Part shown: positions 19,046 through 28,320 of the stretch, piece by piece
How the letters are laid out: each line of letters starts with the position of its first letter
Position numbering within the stretch: the stretch's first letter is position 1
Program-made: the position numbers and the translations under genes
NCBI RefSeq assembly: GCF_900099695.1
Contig: NZ_FNCY01000007.1
Location: forward strand, 142,599-206,598
DNA length: 64,000 nucleotides
DNA from: Propionivibrio dicarboxylicus
GTDB taxonomy: Bacteria; Pseudomonadota; Gammaproteobacteria; Burkholderiales; Rhodocyclaceae
Reading direction: 5' to 3'
The notes under the pieces: model-generated
What the model saw: the letters and a program-made list of their open reading frames with translations, nothing else
Databases searched by the model: none
What the model was told of the DNA's origin: nothing

Positions 19046-20245
19046 TCATCCCTCGAGCGGTTCTGCAGCCTCTGTCGGCGCTTCCGCCGCCGGCATTTCC
19101 TCGTCGTCGCGCAGCGTCAGTGCGACGATCACGAGACCGATCAGCGCATAGAGCGAACTCAGCACGAAGGCTGCCGCGCCGCCGAGCGCATCCCAGGCCC
19201 AGCCGCTCGCCAGACCGCCGACAAGGCCGCCGGCACCGAAACTGACGCTCGAATACAGCGCCTGGCCACGGGCACGCGTGCTGCCGGCAAACCAGCGATT
19301 GATCGCCGCGATCGCCACCGCGTGGAAGGCGCCGAAGGTCAGGCCGTGCATCAGTTGCATCGGAATCAGCACCGCCAGCGAATCGCCGCCGACACCGATC
19401 GCGGCGAAACGCACGACGGCGGCGGCGAAGCTCGCCAGAAGCAAGCGACGCAAGCCGAAGCGCGGCAGGAGCGTTGTCATGTAGTAGAAGACGACGATCT
19501 CGGCGAGCACGCCGAGCGTCCACAAAGCGCCGGTCACCGACTTGCTGTGGCCGTGCTCGGTCAGGAAGATCGAATAGAAGATGTTGAACGCCCCGTGCGC
19601 CGCGGTCATGGCGAAACAGGCGACCAGCAGGCCGCGCACACGCGGCTGGGCGAGAATCTTCCCGATCGGCGGTTGTTCGGCGCATTCCGGCACATGGCGC
19701 GCCTCGGGCACGACCAGCGTGCTCAGCACGATGCCGACGAGCAGCAGCACATCGACCCAGAGCAGGAGCCGCAAACCGAAGCGGTCGAGCAAGCCGCCGA
19801 CGATGAGCACGACAACGATGAAGCCGACCGAGCCCCAGATACGGATACGGCTGTAGCGGCCGGGATTGCCGCGCAGATGGTCGAAAGTCAGCGTCTCGAC
19901 GAGCGGCAGCGAGGCGACCCAGAAAACAGACAGCACGGCCAGCACGGCAAACACGGCGGCGAAACTGTTAACGAAGAAAAACAGGCTGAACGCGACCAGC
20001 GTCAGGGCGCTGGTGATGCGCACGATGCGCAGGCGTTCGTTGAGACGGTCGGCCAGCGTTCCCCAAAGATACGGGCCGAAAAGCCGCATCAACTGCATCA
20101 GCGACATCAGGACGCCGATGTCCCAGGCCGAGAACGAGAGGGATTGGAGGTACAGCCCGAAATACGGCGAGAACCCGCCGACAAAGGCGAAATAGAAGAA
20201 GTAGTAGGCGGAGATCCGCCAGTAGGGAAACGCTTGCGCTTGCAT
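19046..20245 (-). CDS. MFS permease (HcaT/LacY-like)
   Basis: A 399-residue, twelve-helix major facilitator. The N-terminal region YYFFYFAFVGGFSPYFGLYL and the loop GTLADRLNERLRIVR fit the MFS_1-like/phenylpropionate permease group, which includes HcaT and nucleoside symporters. The substrate cannot be read from sequence. An 8-bp perfect hairpin (20243-20266) covers the start codon. It is the upstream neighbour of leuC on the same strand but ends 30 bp before the leu promoter. Confidence 0.85.
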   Translation of the reverse strand: MQAQAFPYWRISAYYFFYFAFVGGFSPYFGLYLQSLSFSAWDIGVLMSLMQLMRLFGPYLWGTLADRLNERLRIVRITSALTLVAFSLFFFVNSFAAVFAVLAVLSVFWVASLPLVETLTFDHLRGNPGRYSRIRIWGSVGFIVVVLIVGGLLDRFGLRLLLWVDVLLLVGIVLSTLVVPEARHVPECAEQPPIGKILAQPRVRGLLVACFAMTAAHGAFNIFYSIFLTEHGHSKSVTGALWTLGVLAEIVVFYYMTTLLPRFGLRRLLLASFAAAVVRFAAIGVGGDSLAVLIPMQLMHGLTFGAFHAVAIAAINRWFAGSTRARGQALYSSVSFGAGGLVGGLASGWAWDALGGAAAFVLSSLYALIGLVIVALTLRDDEEMPAAEAPTEAAEPLEG

Positions 20246-20266
20246 CCGGACATTCTACCGGATGCA
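20243..20266 (-). promoter_or_regulatory. Hairpin enclosing the MFS start codon
   Basis: GCATCCGG and CCGGATGC pair perfectly (20243-20250 with 20259-20266) around an 8-nt loop. In the minus-strand mRNA the ATG lies in the 3' arm, so folding could hide the initiation region. Function is inferred only. Confidence 0.35.
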
Positions 20267-20273
20267 GCCGTTC

Positions 20274-20306
20274 GGGATTGCCCCCTATCCGGGTCGGCAA
20301 TCCCGA
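20274..20306 (-). terminator. Hairpin after ydcH-like gene (possible terminator)
   Basis: A 10-bp stem CGGGATTGCC/GGCAATCCCG (20274-20283 with 20297-20306) around a 13-nt loop, 19 bp beyond the YdcH-like stop. No T tract follows, so termination is uncertain. Confidence 0.4.
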
Positions 20307-20324
20307 CAGCGGGATCGGGAAATA

Positions 20325-20591
20325 TCAGGACTTCGGATTACGCTGGCCGGCGCGGTAGGCCAGTATCAGGTGGTAGAGGTCGTCTTTCAGTTTGACGCGG
20401 TGCTTCTTCATGTCTTCGATCGTGAAATCATCGACCGGCATGTCATGCTCTTCGAGATCTTCAACCTTGCCGGTCAGCCGGTTGTACGTCGCGTACAGCC
20501 GCTCGAACATCGGGTTCGAGTGTCGCAACGCCACAATGGCATCCTGCATTTCCGGGAATTCGTGCTGAAGATCGTGGTGATCGACGTGCAT
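20325..20591 (-). CDS. YdcH family protein (DUF465)
   Basis: A soluble 88-residue protein, His/Asp rich at the N-terminus (MHVDHHDLQHEFPEM). It matches the DUF465/YdcH pattern: FERLYATYNRLTGKVEDLE and a Lys-rich LKKHRVKLKDDLY-like end. Members form short helical hairpins; no biochemical role is established. GGAGGG lies 9 bp ahead of the start. It sits alone between aroC and the MFS gene. Confidence 0.85.
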   Translation of the reverse strand: MHVDHHDLQHEFPEMQDAIVALRHSNPMFERLYATYNRLTGKVEDLEEHDMPVDDFTIEDMKKHRVKLKDDLYHLILAYRAGQRNPKS

Positions 20592-20661
20592 TTTTGGAGC
20601 CCTCCATCAAGAAACCCAAGTCGGAAACCCTTCGACGAAACCGAACGTCATAGACGCGGCG

Positions 20662-21762
20662 TCAATTCATTGTGCCCCCAATGCGCGGCGTTTGGCAATC
20701 GACATCGGCACACTGGCCGCGATGCCGCAGGGCATGGTCGATCAGCACCAGCGCCAGCATGGCTTCGGCGATCGGCGTCGCGCGGATGCCGACGCAGGGA
20801 TCGTGCCGTCCGTGCGTCTCGACCGTCACCGGCGCGCCGCTGCGGTCGATCGACCGGCGCGGCAGACGGATGCTCGACGTCGGCTTGATCGCCATCTGCA
20901 CGAGCACATCCTGACCGGTCGAAATGCCGCCGAGCACGCCGCCGGCATTGTTCGAGAGGAAACCTTCGGGCGTCATCTCGTCGCCGTGCTCGGTGCCTTT
21001 CTGGGTGATCGACGCGAAGCCGGCGCCGATCTCGACGCCCTTGACGGCGTTGATGCCCATCATGGCATAGGCGATATCGGCATCGAGGCGATCGAACACC
21101 GGCTCGCCCCAACCCGGCGGCATACCGCTGGCGCAAACGCTGATGCGCGCACCGATCGAATCGCCCGACTTGCGCAATTCATCCATGTAGGCCTCGAGCT
21201 GCGGCACGATCGCCGCATTCGGCGCGAAGAACGGGTTGGCGTCGATCTCTGCCGCATCGACGAAAGGAATCTCGATCGGGCCGAGCTGGCTCATCCAGCC
21301 GCGAATGGTCACGCCGTAACGGGCTTTCAGCCACTTGCGCGCAATCGCGCCGGCAGCGACACGCACCGCCGTCTCGCGCGCCGACGAACGGCCGCCGCCG
21401 CGATAGTCGCGGAAGCCGTATTTCTGGGTATAGGCATAGTCGGCATGACCGGGCCGGAACGTCTCGGCAATGTTGCCGTAATCCTTGCTGCGCTGGTCCT
21501 GATTGCGAATCAGCAGCGCGATCGGCGTTCCCGTCGTCTTGCCCTCGAAGACGCCGGAGAGAATCTCGACAGTATCCGGTTCGCGCCGTTGCGTCACATG
21601 CCGTGAGGTGCCGGGCTTGCGCCGGTCGAGCTCGGCCTGGATGTCGGCCTCGCAGAGTTCGAGGCCCGGCGGACAGCCATCGACGACGCAGCCGATCGCC
21701 GCGCCGTGCGACTCGCCGAAGGAAGTGACGGTAAACAAGGTGCCAAAAGTATTGCCGGACAT
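20662..21762 (-). CDS. aroC: Chorismate synthase
   Basis: Converts EPSP to chorismate with reduced FMN, the last shared step of aromatic synthesis. The 366-residue protein begins [20 protein letters not shown] (first signature) and has [30 protein letters not shown] and the C-terminal [20 protein letters not shown] 21762 is chosen because homology starts there. It supplies chorismate for the trp genes in the first part of the window but is transcribed separately. Confidence 0.97.
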   Translation of the reverse strand: MSGNTFGTLFTVTSFGESHGAAIGCVVDGCPPGLELCEADIQAELDRRKPGTSRHVTQRREPDTVEILSGVFEGKTTGTPIALLIRNQDQRSKDYGNIAETFRPGHADYAYTQKYGFRDYRGGGRSSARETAVRVAAGAIARKWLKARYGVTIRGWMSQLGPIEIPFVDAAEIDANPFFAPNAAIVPQLEAYMDELRKSGDSIGARISVCASGMPPGWGEPVFDRLDADIAYAMMGINAVKGVEIGAGFASITQKGTEHGDEMTPEGFLSNNAGGVLGGISTGQDVLVQMAIKPTSSIRLPRRSIDRSGAPVTVETHGRHDPCVGIRATPIAEAMLALVLIDHALRHRGQCADVDCQTPRIGGTMN

Positions 21763-22000
21763 GGTTTTCCTGCCTGCGTTAGAATTCCCCGAAAGTCTAG
21801 CATCCTTTGCCACCCACAGCCCCGCCCCGCCATGCGCCGCACCCCGCCAAAACCACCTGCAGGCCGCGCCAAGTCGCCGCCGGCACCCTCGCTACCGCCG
21901 CGAGCATCGACGACCAACACCGGCGCGGAACGCTGGCAGCGCACGGTTCGCTTCAACTGGGACAAAGGCGGATCGAAGGGCGGCCGACGCTGAGGCATTA

Positions 22001-22066
22001 AGAGCCCATTTCGGCAGGGATCGTGGGCCGCGCCGGCGGCCCGCGAGCCCTACCGAAATAGGCTCT
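22001..22066. repeat. Large two-stage inverted repeat between degQ and aroC
   Basis: Outer arms AGAGCC-ATTTCGG-AGGG (22001-22019) pair with CCCT-CCGAAAT-GGCTCT (22048-22066). The two unmatched columns (C opposite A on the plus strand) become G-U wobble in minus-strand RNA. An inner 7-bp stem GGGCCGC/GCGGCCC (22025-22031 with 22036-22042) closes on GCCG. A smaller hairpin with a related core occurs at 33,860. Confidence 0.7.
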
Positions 22067-22071
22067 AAACA

Positions 22072-22096
22072 GCCGGCCCGAAAATTCCGGGCCGGC
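22072..22096 (-). terminator. Hairpin after the DegP/DegQ gene
   Basis: Perfect 9-bp GC-rich stem GCCGGCCCG/CGGGCCGGC (22072-22080 with 22088-22096) around AAAATTC, 27 bp past the protease stop. Only a short T-rich stretch follows on the minus strand, so strength is uncertain. Confidence 0.6.
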
Positions 22097-22122
22097 AACG
22101 CCTGACAATCACCAAAAACGGA

Positions 22123-23583
22123 TCAGTTGAGATCGACCGGCACGAACAGCCGGGCCTCGTCGCGCTGAATCAGCAGCGCAACACGCTTGCCAGCCTTGCC
22201 GACGATGGCCTTGAGTTGCTCAGGCGTCGTCACCGGCTCGCCATTGACTGCAAGCACGACATCGCCCGGACGGATACCGGCACGCGCCGCCGCACCGCTG
22301 GCATTCTCGACACGCAGCCCGGCCTTGCCATCGTTCTGCCGGCGTTCTTCGGCCGTCAGCGAACGCACCGCCAGCCCGAGCCGACCAGTCGCGGCCGATT
22401 CCTTGCTTTCGCCGCTGGCGAGCTTTTCCTCTTTCTGCGAACCGACCTTGACCTCGATCTCGCGCGAGGCGCCCTTGCGCCAGACCTGCAGCTTGGCACC
22501 ATCGCCCGGACGGATGGCGGCGACCAACGGCGGCAGTTCGCTCGACGAACTCACTTCCTTGCCGTTGAGCGACAGGATCACGTCACCCGGTTCCAATCCG
22601 GCCTTGGCCGCCGGACTGCCGCCCTCGACCGAACTGACGAGCGCACCGGTCGGCTTGCTGAGCCCGAAAGAATCGGCGAGCGACTGGTTGACTTCCTGGA
22701 TGGTGATGCCAAGACGGCCGCGTTGCACCTTGCCGTGCTTGACGATCTGATCCTGAACGCTCATCGCGACATCGATCGGGATCGCGAACGACAATCCCTG
22801 ATATCCGCCGGTGCGGCTATAGATCTGCGAGTTGATGCCGACCACCTCGCCAGCCATGTTGAACAACGGCCCGCCCGAATTGCCCGGATTGACCGCCACG
22901 TCGGTCTGGATGAAAGGGACATAGCTGTCGTCCGGCAGCGAGCGCGACTTGGCCGAGATGATGCCGGCCGTGGCGCTGTTCTCGAAGCCGAAGGGCGAAC
23001 CGATCGCCAGCACCCACTCGCCGACGCGCGTCGCTGCCGAGTTGCCGATCTTCACGGTCGGCAGGTTCTTGCCGTCGATGCGCAGCACGGCCACATCGGT
23101 CGCCTTGTCGGCACCGAGCACCTTGGCCTTGAACTCGCGCTTGTCGGTCAGCTTGACGATCACCTCGTCGGCGCCATCGATGACGTGCGCATTGGTCAGG
23201 ACAAGCCCGTCCTCGCGGATGATGAAGCCCGACCCCTGGCCGCGGACGCGCTGCTCGCCGCGTTGCTGCGGAATGCGGAAATGACGGAAGAATTCATAGA
23301 ACGGATCGTTCGGATCGACGCCGGAGAAACCGGCGTCGCCGCCACTCTTGGTTTTGCCGGACATGCTGATATTGACGACGGCGGCGCCGTTGCGCGCGAC
23401 GATCGCGCTCATATCGGGCAGCGGCGTCGCCACGACCGGCGCTGGCGCTGTTGCCGGCACGGCGGCCGTCGATGCGGCATGGGCGTCGCCGAACGAACGC
23501 CCGCCGATCAGCGAATACGAGGCCAGCGCCAATGACGTCAGCACCGCGGCAATGACGCTTCTCTTCAAGGTTCTCAATACCAT
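22123..23583 (-). CDS. Periplasmic Do-type serine protease (DegP/DegQ/MucD family)
   Basis: A 486-residue envelope protease/chaperone for misfolded outer-membrane and periplasmic proteins. An N-terminal signal segment (about 8-36) is followed by a trypsin-like domain with triad His133 (TNAHVI), Asp163 (ATDVAVL) and Ser236 (NPGNSGGPL), then two PDZ domains (about 280-370 and 400-480; GLEPGDVILSLNGK and GIRPGDVVLAVNGEP). ATG 23583 is preferred over the GTG one codon upstream. An AGGAGGTG ribosome site precedes it. Length and two PDZ domains fit MucD/DegQ; which exact ortholog is not decidable here. Confidence 0.93.
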   Translation of the reverse strand: MVLRTLKRSVIAAVLTSLALASYSLIGGRSFGDAHAASTAAVPATAPAPVVATPLPDMSAIVARNGAAVVNISMSGKTKSGGDAGFSGVDPNDPFYEFFRHFRIPQQRGEQRVRGQGSGFIIREDGLVLTNAHVIDGADEVIVKLTDKREFKAKVLGADKATDVAVLRIDGKNLPTVKIGNSAATRVGEWVLAIGSPFGFENSATAGIISAKSRSLPDDSYVPFIQTDVAVNPGNSGGPLFNMAGEVVGINSQIYSRTGGYQGLSFAIPIDVAMSVQDQIVKHGKVQRGRLGITIQEVNQSLADSFGLSKPTGALVSSVEGGSPAAKAGLEPGDVILSLNGKEVSSSSELPPLVAAIRPGDGAKLQVWRKGASREIEVKVGSQKEEKLASGESKESAATGRLGLAVRSLTAEERRQNDGKAGLRVENASGAAARAGIRPGDVVLAVNGEPVTTPEQLKAIVGKAGKRVALLIQRDEARLFVPVDLN

Positions 23584-23689
23584 CACACACCTCCTGTTTC
23601 ATCGACTGCGGGCAAATCTCCCGCGATGGCAGAAAGCGTACGACGGCGAAGCTTAAAACAAACTTAAAAAACCCTGCGCTGACGACAAT

Positions 23690-24727
23690 TCAACAGAGAA
23701 TCTCGCGCAACGCCGCCAGCGCCGTGTCGACGGCGTCACGATCGATACCCCAGTGCGTCACCATCCGGCAGCGCGCCGCATCGATCTGGCGAATCCGGAT
23801 CTGTCGCGCCTGGAGCGCCGCGACGATCGGTGTCGCGTCGCGTCCGCTGGCGCCGAAATCGATCTGGACGACATTGGTCCGCGGCAGCGACGGGTCGACG
23901 AGACGCGCATCGATGCCGGCCAGCCCTTCGGCGAGATGGCGCGCGTTGTCGTGGTCCTCGCCGAGGCGCAGGCTCATCGTTTCAAGCGCGACGATTCCGG
24001 CCGCGGCCATGTGGCCGGCCTGGCGCATGCCGCCACCGAGCCGCTGGCGCACCCAGCGGGCCCGATCAATGAAGGCCCGCGACCCGATCAGCATGGCGCC
24101 CACCGGCGCCGCCAATCCCTTGCACAGACAGCATTGCAGCGCATCGATCGGTGCACACAAGGCGGCGACCGTGGTGTTCTGGCTGACCGCCGCGTTGAAA
24201 ATGCGCGCACCGTCGAGATAGACCCGGAGATCGCGCTCATGCGCCAAATCGGCCATTGCCTGCAGGTAGTCGGCCGGCAGCGGGATGCCGCGGTGGAGGT
24301 CGTAGGTATTTTCGAGGCAGAGCAGCCGACTCAGCGGCGACTGCACGCCGCGCGGCCGGATCGCCCGGCGCACCGCGCCGGCGTCGAAGCGCCCGGCCTC
24401 GCTGCGCAGCGGTCGCGCCTGCACGCCCGAGAGGCCGGCAATGCCGCCGGCTTCGAGATTGAAGAGGTGCGATTCCTCGCCGACGATGATCTCGTCGCCA
24501 AGCTGCGTCAGCGCCATCACCGCCACCTGGTTGGCCATCGTCCCCGAAATCAGGAAAAGCGCCGCCTCCTTGCCGAAGCGCGCCGCCGCCAGCGCTTCAA
24601 GGCGCGCGACCGTCGGGTCCTCGCCCATGATGTCGTCGCCGACGACGGCCGCTGCCATCGCCGCCCGCATCGCGTCGGTCGGCTGCGTCACCGTGTCGCT
24701 GCGAAAATCCAGAATCTTCCCGTTCAT
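23690..24727 (-). CDS. ltaE: Low-specificity L-threonine aldolase
   Basis: PLP enzyme cleaving L-threonine or allo-threonine to glycine and acetaldehyde. The 345-residue protein starts with LDFRSDTVTQPTDAMRAAM and GDDIMGEDPTV, diagnostic of the family. It has HLFNLEAGG, LDGARIFNAA and the likely PLP lysine in CLCKGLAAPVG (Lys203). It is upstream of the protease gene on the same strand, separated by 106 bp that includes the protease leader. Confidence 0.93.
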   Translation of the reverse strand: MNGKILDFRSDTVTQPTDAMRAAMAAAVVGDDIMGEDPTVARLEALAAARFGKEAALFLISGTMANQVAVMALTQLGDEIIVGEESHLFNLEAGGIAGLSGVQARPLRSEAGRFDAGAVRRAIRPRGVQSPLSRLLCLENTYDLHRGIPLPADYLQAMADLAHERDLRVYLDGARIFNAAVSQNTTVAALCAPIDALQCCLCKGLAAPVGAMLIGSRAFIDRARWVRQRLGGGMRQAGHMAAAGIVALETMSLRLGEDHDNARHLAEGLAGIDARLVDPSLPRTNVVQIDFGASGRDATPIVAALQARQIRIRQIDAARCRMVTHWGIDRDAVDTALAALREILC

Positions 24728-24797
24728 GCCCGTTTCATCCTGCCGTCGATCACGCCGTGCATAATCGCCGCAAACGCGGTGCCTGTCGATACAGGCG

Positions 24798-25133
24798 TCA
24801 GTCCTTGGACGACCGATCGGCGACGTAGCGCCGCCAGTCCTTCGGCACGAGCAGACGGCGAACGGCGAAGGCCGCGGCGAAGATCAGCGCCAGCATGAGG
24901 ACCGCGCCGGTCGGTGAAATCTTGATTCCGGAAAACCCGGAATAAATATTGAGTCCCAGTAGGGCGAGCAGCACGCCCGGAAAGAAGAACTTCTCGGCCG
25001 GATGCGGATGCAGCGCCAACGCACCGCCGCAGGCCGGACAAGCAAGGATGCGGCGCGTGCCGCCGGGATCGCTCCGGCGCACCGGTTTGCGCAGACGCAA
25101 GTCGGCTGCGCAGTGAGGACAGGCTGTATTCAT
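24798..25133 (-). CDS. Zinc-ribbon membrane protein, unknown function
   Basis: I do not recognise a characterised family. The 111-residue protein has two Cys pairs (CPHC at residues 5-8 and CPAC at about 31-34), forming a zinc ribbon, then two hydrophobic helices (about 50-66 and 77-93) and a basic end. It starts 4 bp after the sensor kinase stop, so it is probably cotranscribed with the two-component system and may be a membrane accessory. Confidence 0.7.
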   Translation of the reverse strand: MNTACPHCAADLRLRKPVRRSDPGGTRRILACPACGGALALHPHPAEKFFFPGVLLALLGLNIYSGFSGIKISPTGAVLMLALIFAAAFAVRRLLVPKDWRRYVADRSSKD

Positions 25134-25137
25134 TGCA

Positions 25138-26475
25138 TCAATGGCTATCGGATTGAAGGGAAGAAGCGAGCGGCAGCGTCAGTTGCGCGCGCAGGCCGCC
25201 GAGCGGCGCGACGTCGAGCACGATCTCGCCGCCGTGCCGCTGCGCGATGGCGCGCACAATCGCGAGACCCAGGCCGCTACCGGTCTCGTCGCCCGTGACG
25301 GCATCGACCGGACACTGGTAAAAACGATCGAACACACGCTCGCGTTCGGACGCCGGAATGCCCGGCCCACTGTCGTCGACGCGAAGTACGACGGCCGCGT
25401 CGAGACGCAGACAGGACACGTCGATGCGCCCGCCCGACGGCGTGTGGCGCAGCGCGTTACGAATCAGGTTGGCCAGCAGAATGCGCAAGGCATCGGCATC
25501 GCCGCGCACGAAGAGATCCGGATCGGCCTGCGCCAGACCGAGATCGACCCCCTTGGCCTCGGCCAGCGGCGCATGCTCGACGACGCCGGCCCGACCCACC
25601 GCGGCAAGTTCGACGGGCAGCAGCGGGGCCGTCACCGCACCGGGTTCCTGCCGCGCCAGGGTCAGGAGTTGCTGCACGGTATGCGCGGCGCGACCGAGGC
25701 CTTGACGGAGCGCATCGAGCGCCGCTGCACGGGCGGCCTCATCGCCGGCCCGCTCGACAAGCTGGGCCTGCAGCTGCAGGGCCGTCAGCGGCGTGCGCAA
25801 TTCGTGCGCCGCATCGGCGACAAAATCCCGCTGGGCGGCAAAGGCCGTGTCAAGCCGGGCGAGCAGGTCGTTGAGCGAAGCGACCAGCGGCCGCAGTTCC
25901 TCGGGCAGCCCGACCTCGGGCACCGGCGCCAGCGACTCGGGCGTGCGTTTCTGCACCGAAGCGGCGAGCCGGGCCAGCGGGCGCAGACCGAAACCGACCA
26001 GCCCCCAGATCAGTGCGCCAAGCACCGGCAAGACAATCAGGAAGGGCTTGAGCGTGCTCCACGCGGCATCGGCCGCCAAGCGGTCGCGCACGCGCATCGG
26101 CTGGGCGACGGCGATCGTCATGCCCTGGTACTGCGTGGCGAAAACGCGCCACTCGCCTTCGCGCGAATCGGCGAGCGAATAGCCGAGTTGCGTGATCTCC
26201 GGCAGGGCCTGGTGCGGCTTCGAGGAATACAGCGTCAGCCCGGTGAAGTCCCACACCCGAATGACATAATCCAGATTCTCGTCGTTGGCGAGGAATTCGG
26301 CCGAGCCGAGGAAGGTCTGGTCGCGCACCGAGAGCGCCAGCTGGCGCAGATGGTAGTCGAACAAGGCGTCGGCTTCGTGGCGGGCGGCGCGGTACGTCGC
26401 CCAGGCACCGACGGCCATCGCCAGGCAGATGGCGCCGAGCAGCGCGGCAAGCAGAGTGCGCCGGATCGAGCTCAT
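25138..26475 (-). CDS. Sensor histidine kinase, QseC/TctE-like
   Basis: A 445-residue membrane kinase. It has an N-terminal helix (about 8-28), a periplasmic sensor domain (about 30-145), a second helix (about 146-165), a HAMP-like linker, the phospho-acceptor DAAHELRTPLTAL (His224), and an ATPase domain with N box (LLANLIRNALRHTP), DSGPGIP and GSGLGLAIV. The order kinase after OmpR-type regulator with a 4-bp overlap matches QseBC and PmrAB-like systems. The signal is unknown. Confidence 0.92.
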   Translation of the reverse strand: MSSIRRTLLAALLGAICLAMAVGAWATYRAARHEADALFDYHLRQLALSVRDQTFLGSAEFLANDENLDYVIRVWDFTGLTLYSSKPHQALPEITQLGYSLADSREGEWRVFATQYQGMTIAVAQPMRVRDRLAADAAWSTLKPFLIVLPVLGALIWGLVGFGLRPLARLAASVQKRTPESLAPVPEVGLPEELRPLVASLNDLLARLDTAFAAQRDFVADAAHELRTPLTALQLQAQLVERAGDEAARAAALDALRQGLGRAAHTVQQLLTLARQEPGAVTAPLLPVELAAVGRAGVVEHAPLAEAKGVDLGLAQADPDLFVRGDADALRILLANLIRNALRHTPSGGRIDVSCLRLDAAVVLRVDDSGPGIPASERERVFDRFYQCPVDAVTGDETGSGLGLAIVRAIAQRHGGEIVLDVAPLGGLRAQLTLPLASSLQSDSH

Positions 26476-27134
26476 GGCTGCTCCGGAATCAGATAGCCGA
26501 CTCCGCGCACGTTGCGGATCCAGTCGGCGCCGAGTTTGCGGCGCAAGGCATGGATATAGACCTCGACAGCATTGCTCTCGATCTCCTCATCCCAGCCGTA
26601 GAGCCGCTCCTCGAGTTGGGCGCGCGAAAGCGGCGCGCCGGGTTTTTCGAGCAAGGCGCGGAGCAGCGCGAATTCGCGGCCGGACAAGGTCACCGGCCGG
26701 CCATCCAGCGTCACCGCATGCGTCGCCGGGTCGAGCGTCAGCGCGCCATGCACGATCAGCGGCGAGGCACGGCCGGCCTCGCGGCGCTTGAGCGCGCGGA
26801 TGCGCGCCGAAAGTTCGTCGAGATCGAAAGGCTTGACCAGGTAATCGTCGGCACCGGCATCGAGTCCCTTGACGCGGTCGGCCACCGAATCGCGTGCCGT
26901 AATCACCAGCACCGGCAAAGTAACGCCGCGCCGGCGCAGACTGGCGAGCAGATCCAGCCCGGAACGCCGCGGCAGACCGAGATCGAGCAGGATCATTTCG
27001 TGCACGCCCAGCGCCACGGCCGCCTCCGCCGCCGCACCGTCGCGCACCCAGTCGACCGAATGGCCTTCCTGCCGAAGGCCGTCCTGCACACTGGCGCCGA
27101 TCATCGGATCGTCTTCGACGAGCAGCAGGCGCAT
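26472..27134 (-). CDS. OmpR-family response regulator, QseB-like
   Basis: A 220-residue regulator with a receiver domain (MRLLLVEDDPMIGA; phospho-acceptor Asp51 in MILLDLGLP; Lys in DDYLVKPFDL) and a winged-helix DNA-binding domain (LSGREFALLRALLEKPG, then EVYIHALRRKLG). ATG 27134 is used because the receiver domain begins there. It overlaps the kinase start by 4 bp, so the pair is translationally coupled. Confidence 0.94.
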   Translation of the reverse strand: MRLLLVEDDPMIGASVQDGLRQEGHSVDWVRDGAAAEAAVALGVHEMILLDLGLPRRSGLDLLASLRRRGVTLPVLVITARDSVADRVKGLDAGADDYLVKPFDLDELSARIRALKRREAGRASPLIVHGALTLDPATHAVTLDGRPVTLSGREFALLRALLEKPGAPLSRAQLEERLYGWDEEIESNAVEVYIHALRRKLGADWIRNVRGVGYLIPEQP

Positions 27135-27216
27135 CCGTATCTCTCCTCTGAAAAACCAGACGCCATGATACCCGCCTGCCGGCAGGGGATGAACCACCGC
27201 GGGGAAAGCGCCGACC

Positions 27217-28227
27217 TCAGGCAGCGAGCCAGTTCACCAGCCCGCCAATGACGATCAGATGGACGAAGAGCCCGGCGCCGAGGATCAGCGGACGCGGCCC
27301 GGCCTGACGCATGCGCGACAAACGCGTGTCGATGCCGAGCGAGGCCATCGCCGCCGTCAGGAGCAGCATGCCGATCAGGCGCAGCGCATCGACCAGCGCC
27401 GGCGGCAGGATCTGCAGCGAATTGACGCCGGCCATCGCGACGAAGACCAGCGCGAACCACGGAATCGGCAGCGGCGCCGAACGGCCCTGCCCGTCGGCGC
27501 GGCGCAGCGACAGGCCGAGCAGCAGCAGGAAGGGCACCAGCAGCATGACGCGGATCATCTTGGCGATGACGGCATTGCCGGCGACATCGCCGCCGATCGT
27601 GCTGCCGATGGCGACGACCTGCGCCACCTCATGCACGGTCGAGCCGACGAATATGCCAAAGTCAAAATGGCCGGCGCCGAGCCAGGCATAGATCAGAGGA
27701 TAGAGCAGCATCGCCAGCGTGCCGAAGAGGACCACCGTGGCGACGGCGACGGTGCCCTTCTCGGCTGCGTGCGGATCGCGCGCCTGCAGCATCGGCAAGG
27801 TCGCCATCACTGCCGCGGCACCGCAGATGGCGCTACCGGCCGAGGCGAGCAGCACCGTTTCACGGTCCATGCCAAGTACATGACGGCCGAACCACCAGCC
27901 GACCGCCAGCGTCAGCACCACCATCGCCACGTCGATGGCGATACCGGCGCTGCCGACCTGAGCGATCTGCTGCACGCTCAGGTTGAAGCCGTAGAGCGCG
28001 ACACCGGCACGCAGCAGGCGCTTCTGCGCGAACGCCAGCCCCGGCTGGCAACGGCCGCCGGCAATCGCCGGCTTCAGATTGCCGAGCACGGCACCGATCA
28101 GGATCGCCAGTGTCAGCGCGCTGACCCCGTAGCTGCCGATCCCGGTCATCCGGATCAGTCCATAGGACGTCGCCGCAATCAGGGAGACCAGCGCCAGGCC
28201 GGGCCACATCCGCAGGGGGTCGCGCAT
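27217..28227 (-). CDS. YeiH family putative sulfate exporter
   Basis: A 336-residue integral membrane protein with about ten helices. It matches the UPF0324/YeiH family: AILIGAVLGNLKPAI, KRLLRAGVALYGF, GSAICGAAAVMA and FVGSTVHEVAQVVA. Members are annotated as putative sulfate exporters on limited evidence. It is divergent from a LysR gene, the arrangement of E. coli yeiH-yeiE, so induction by that regulator is likely. Confidence 0.88.
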   Translation of the reverse strand: MRDPLRMWPGLALVSLIAATSYGLIRMTGIGSYGVSALTLAILIGAVLGNLKPAIAGGRCQPGLAFAQKRLLRAGVALYGFNLSVQQIAQVGSAGIAIDVAMVVLTLAVGWWFGRHVLGMDRETVLLASAGSAICGAAAVMATLPMLQARDPHAAEKGTVAVATVVLFGTLAMLLYPLIYAWLGAGHFDFGIFVGSTVHEVAQVVAIGSTIGGDVAGNAVIAKMIRVMLLVPFLLLLGLSLRRADGQGRSAPLPIPWFALVFVAMAGVNSLQILPPALVDALRLIGMLLLTAAMASLGIDTRLSRMRQAGPRPLILGAGLFVHLIVIGGLVNWLAA

Positions 28228-28272
28228 TTTCGTTCGCCTATTCAGAAAGATGGCAAACGATAGCGCCGCGCC

Positions 28273-28278
28273 TATAAT
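28273..28278 (+). promoter_or_regulatory. -10 element in the yeiH/LysR divergent region
   Basis: A perfect TATAAT lies 43 bp before the LysR start, with no good -35. Downstream, AATTATTTGAATTACTTTAAT is an AT-rich imperfect inverted repeat where LysR autoregulation would be expected. The regulatory role is inferred. Confidence 0.45.
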
Positions 28279-28320
28279 CCGTAAAACGAATTATTTGAAT
28301 TACTTTAATCAATCCTGCTT

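Noticed and set aside
21832..21993. Possible 53-residue plus-strand protein upstream of aroC
   Set aside because: Pro/Arg-rich, no clear ribosome site and no recognised family; it overlaps the region before the palindrome. It could be real, but support is too thin.
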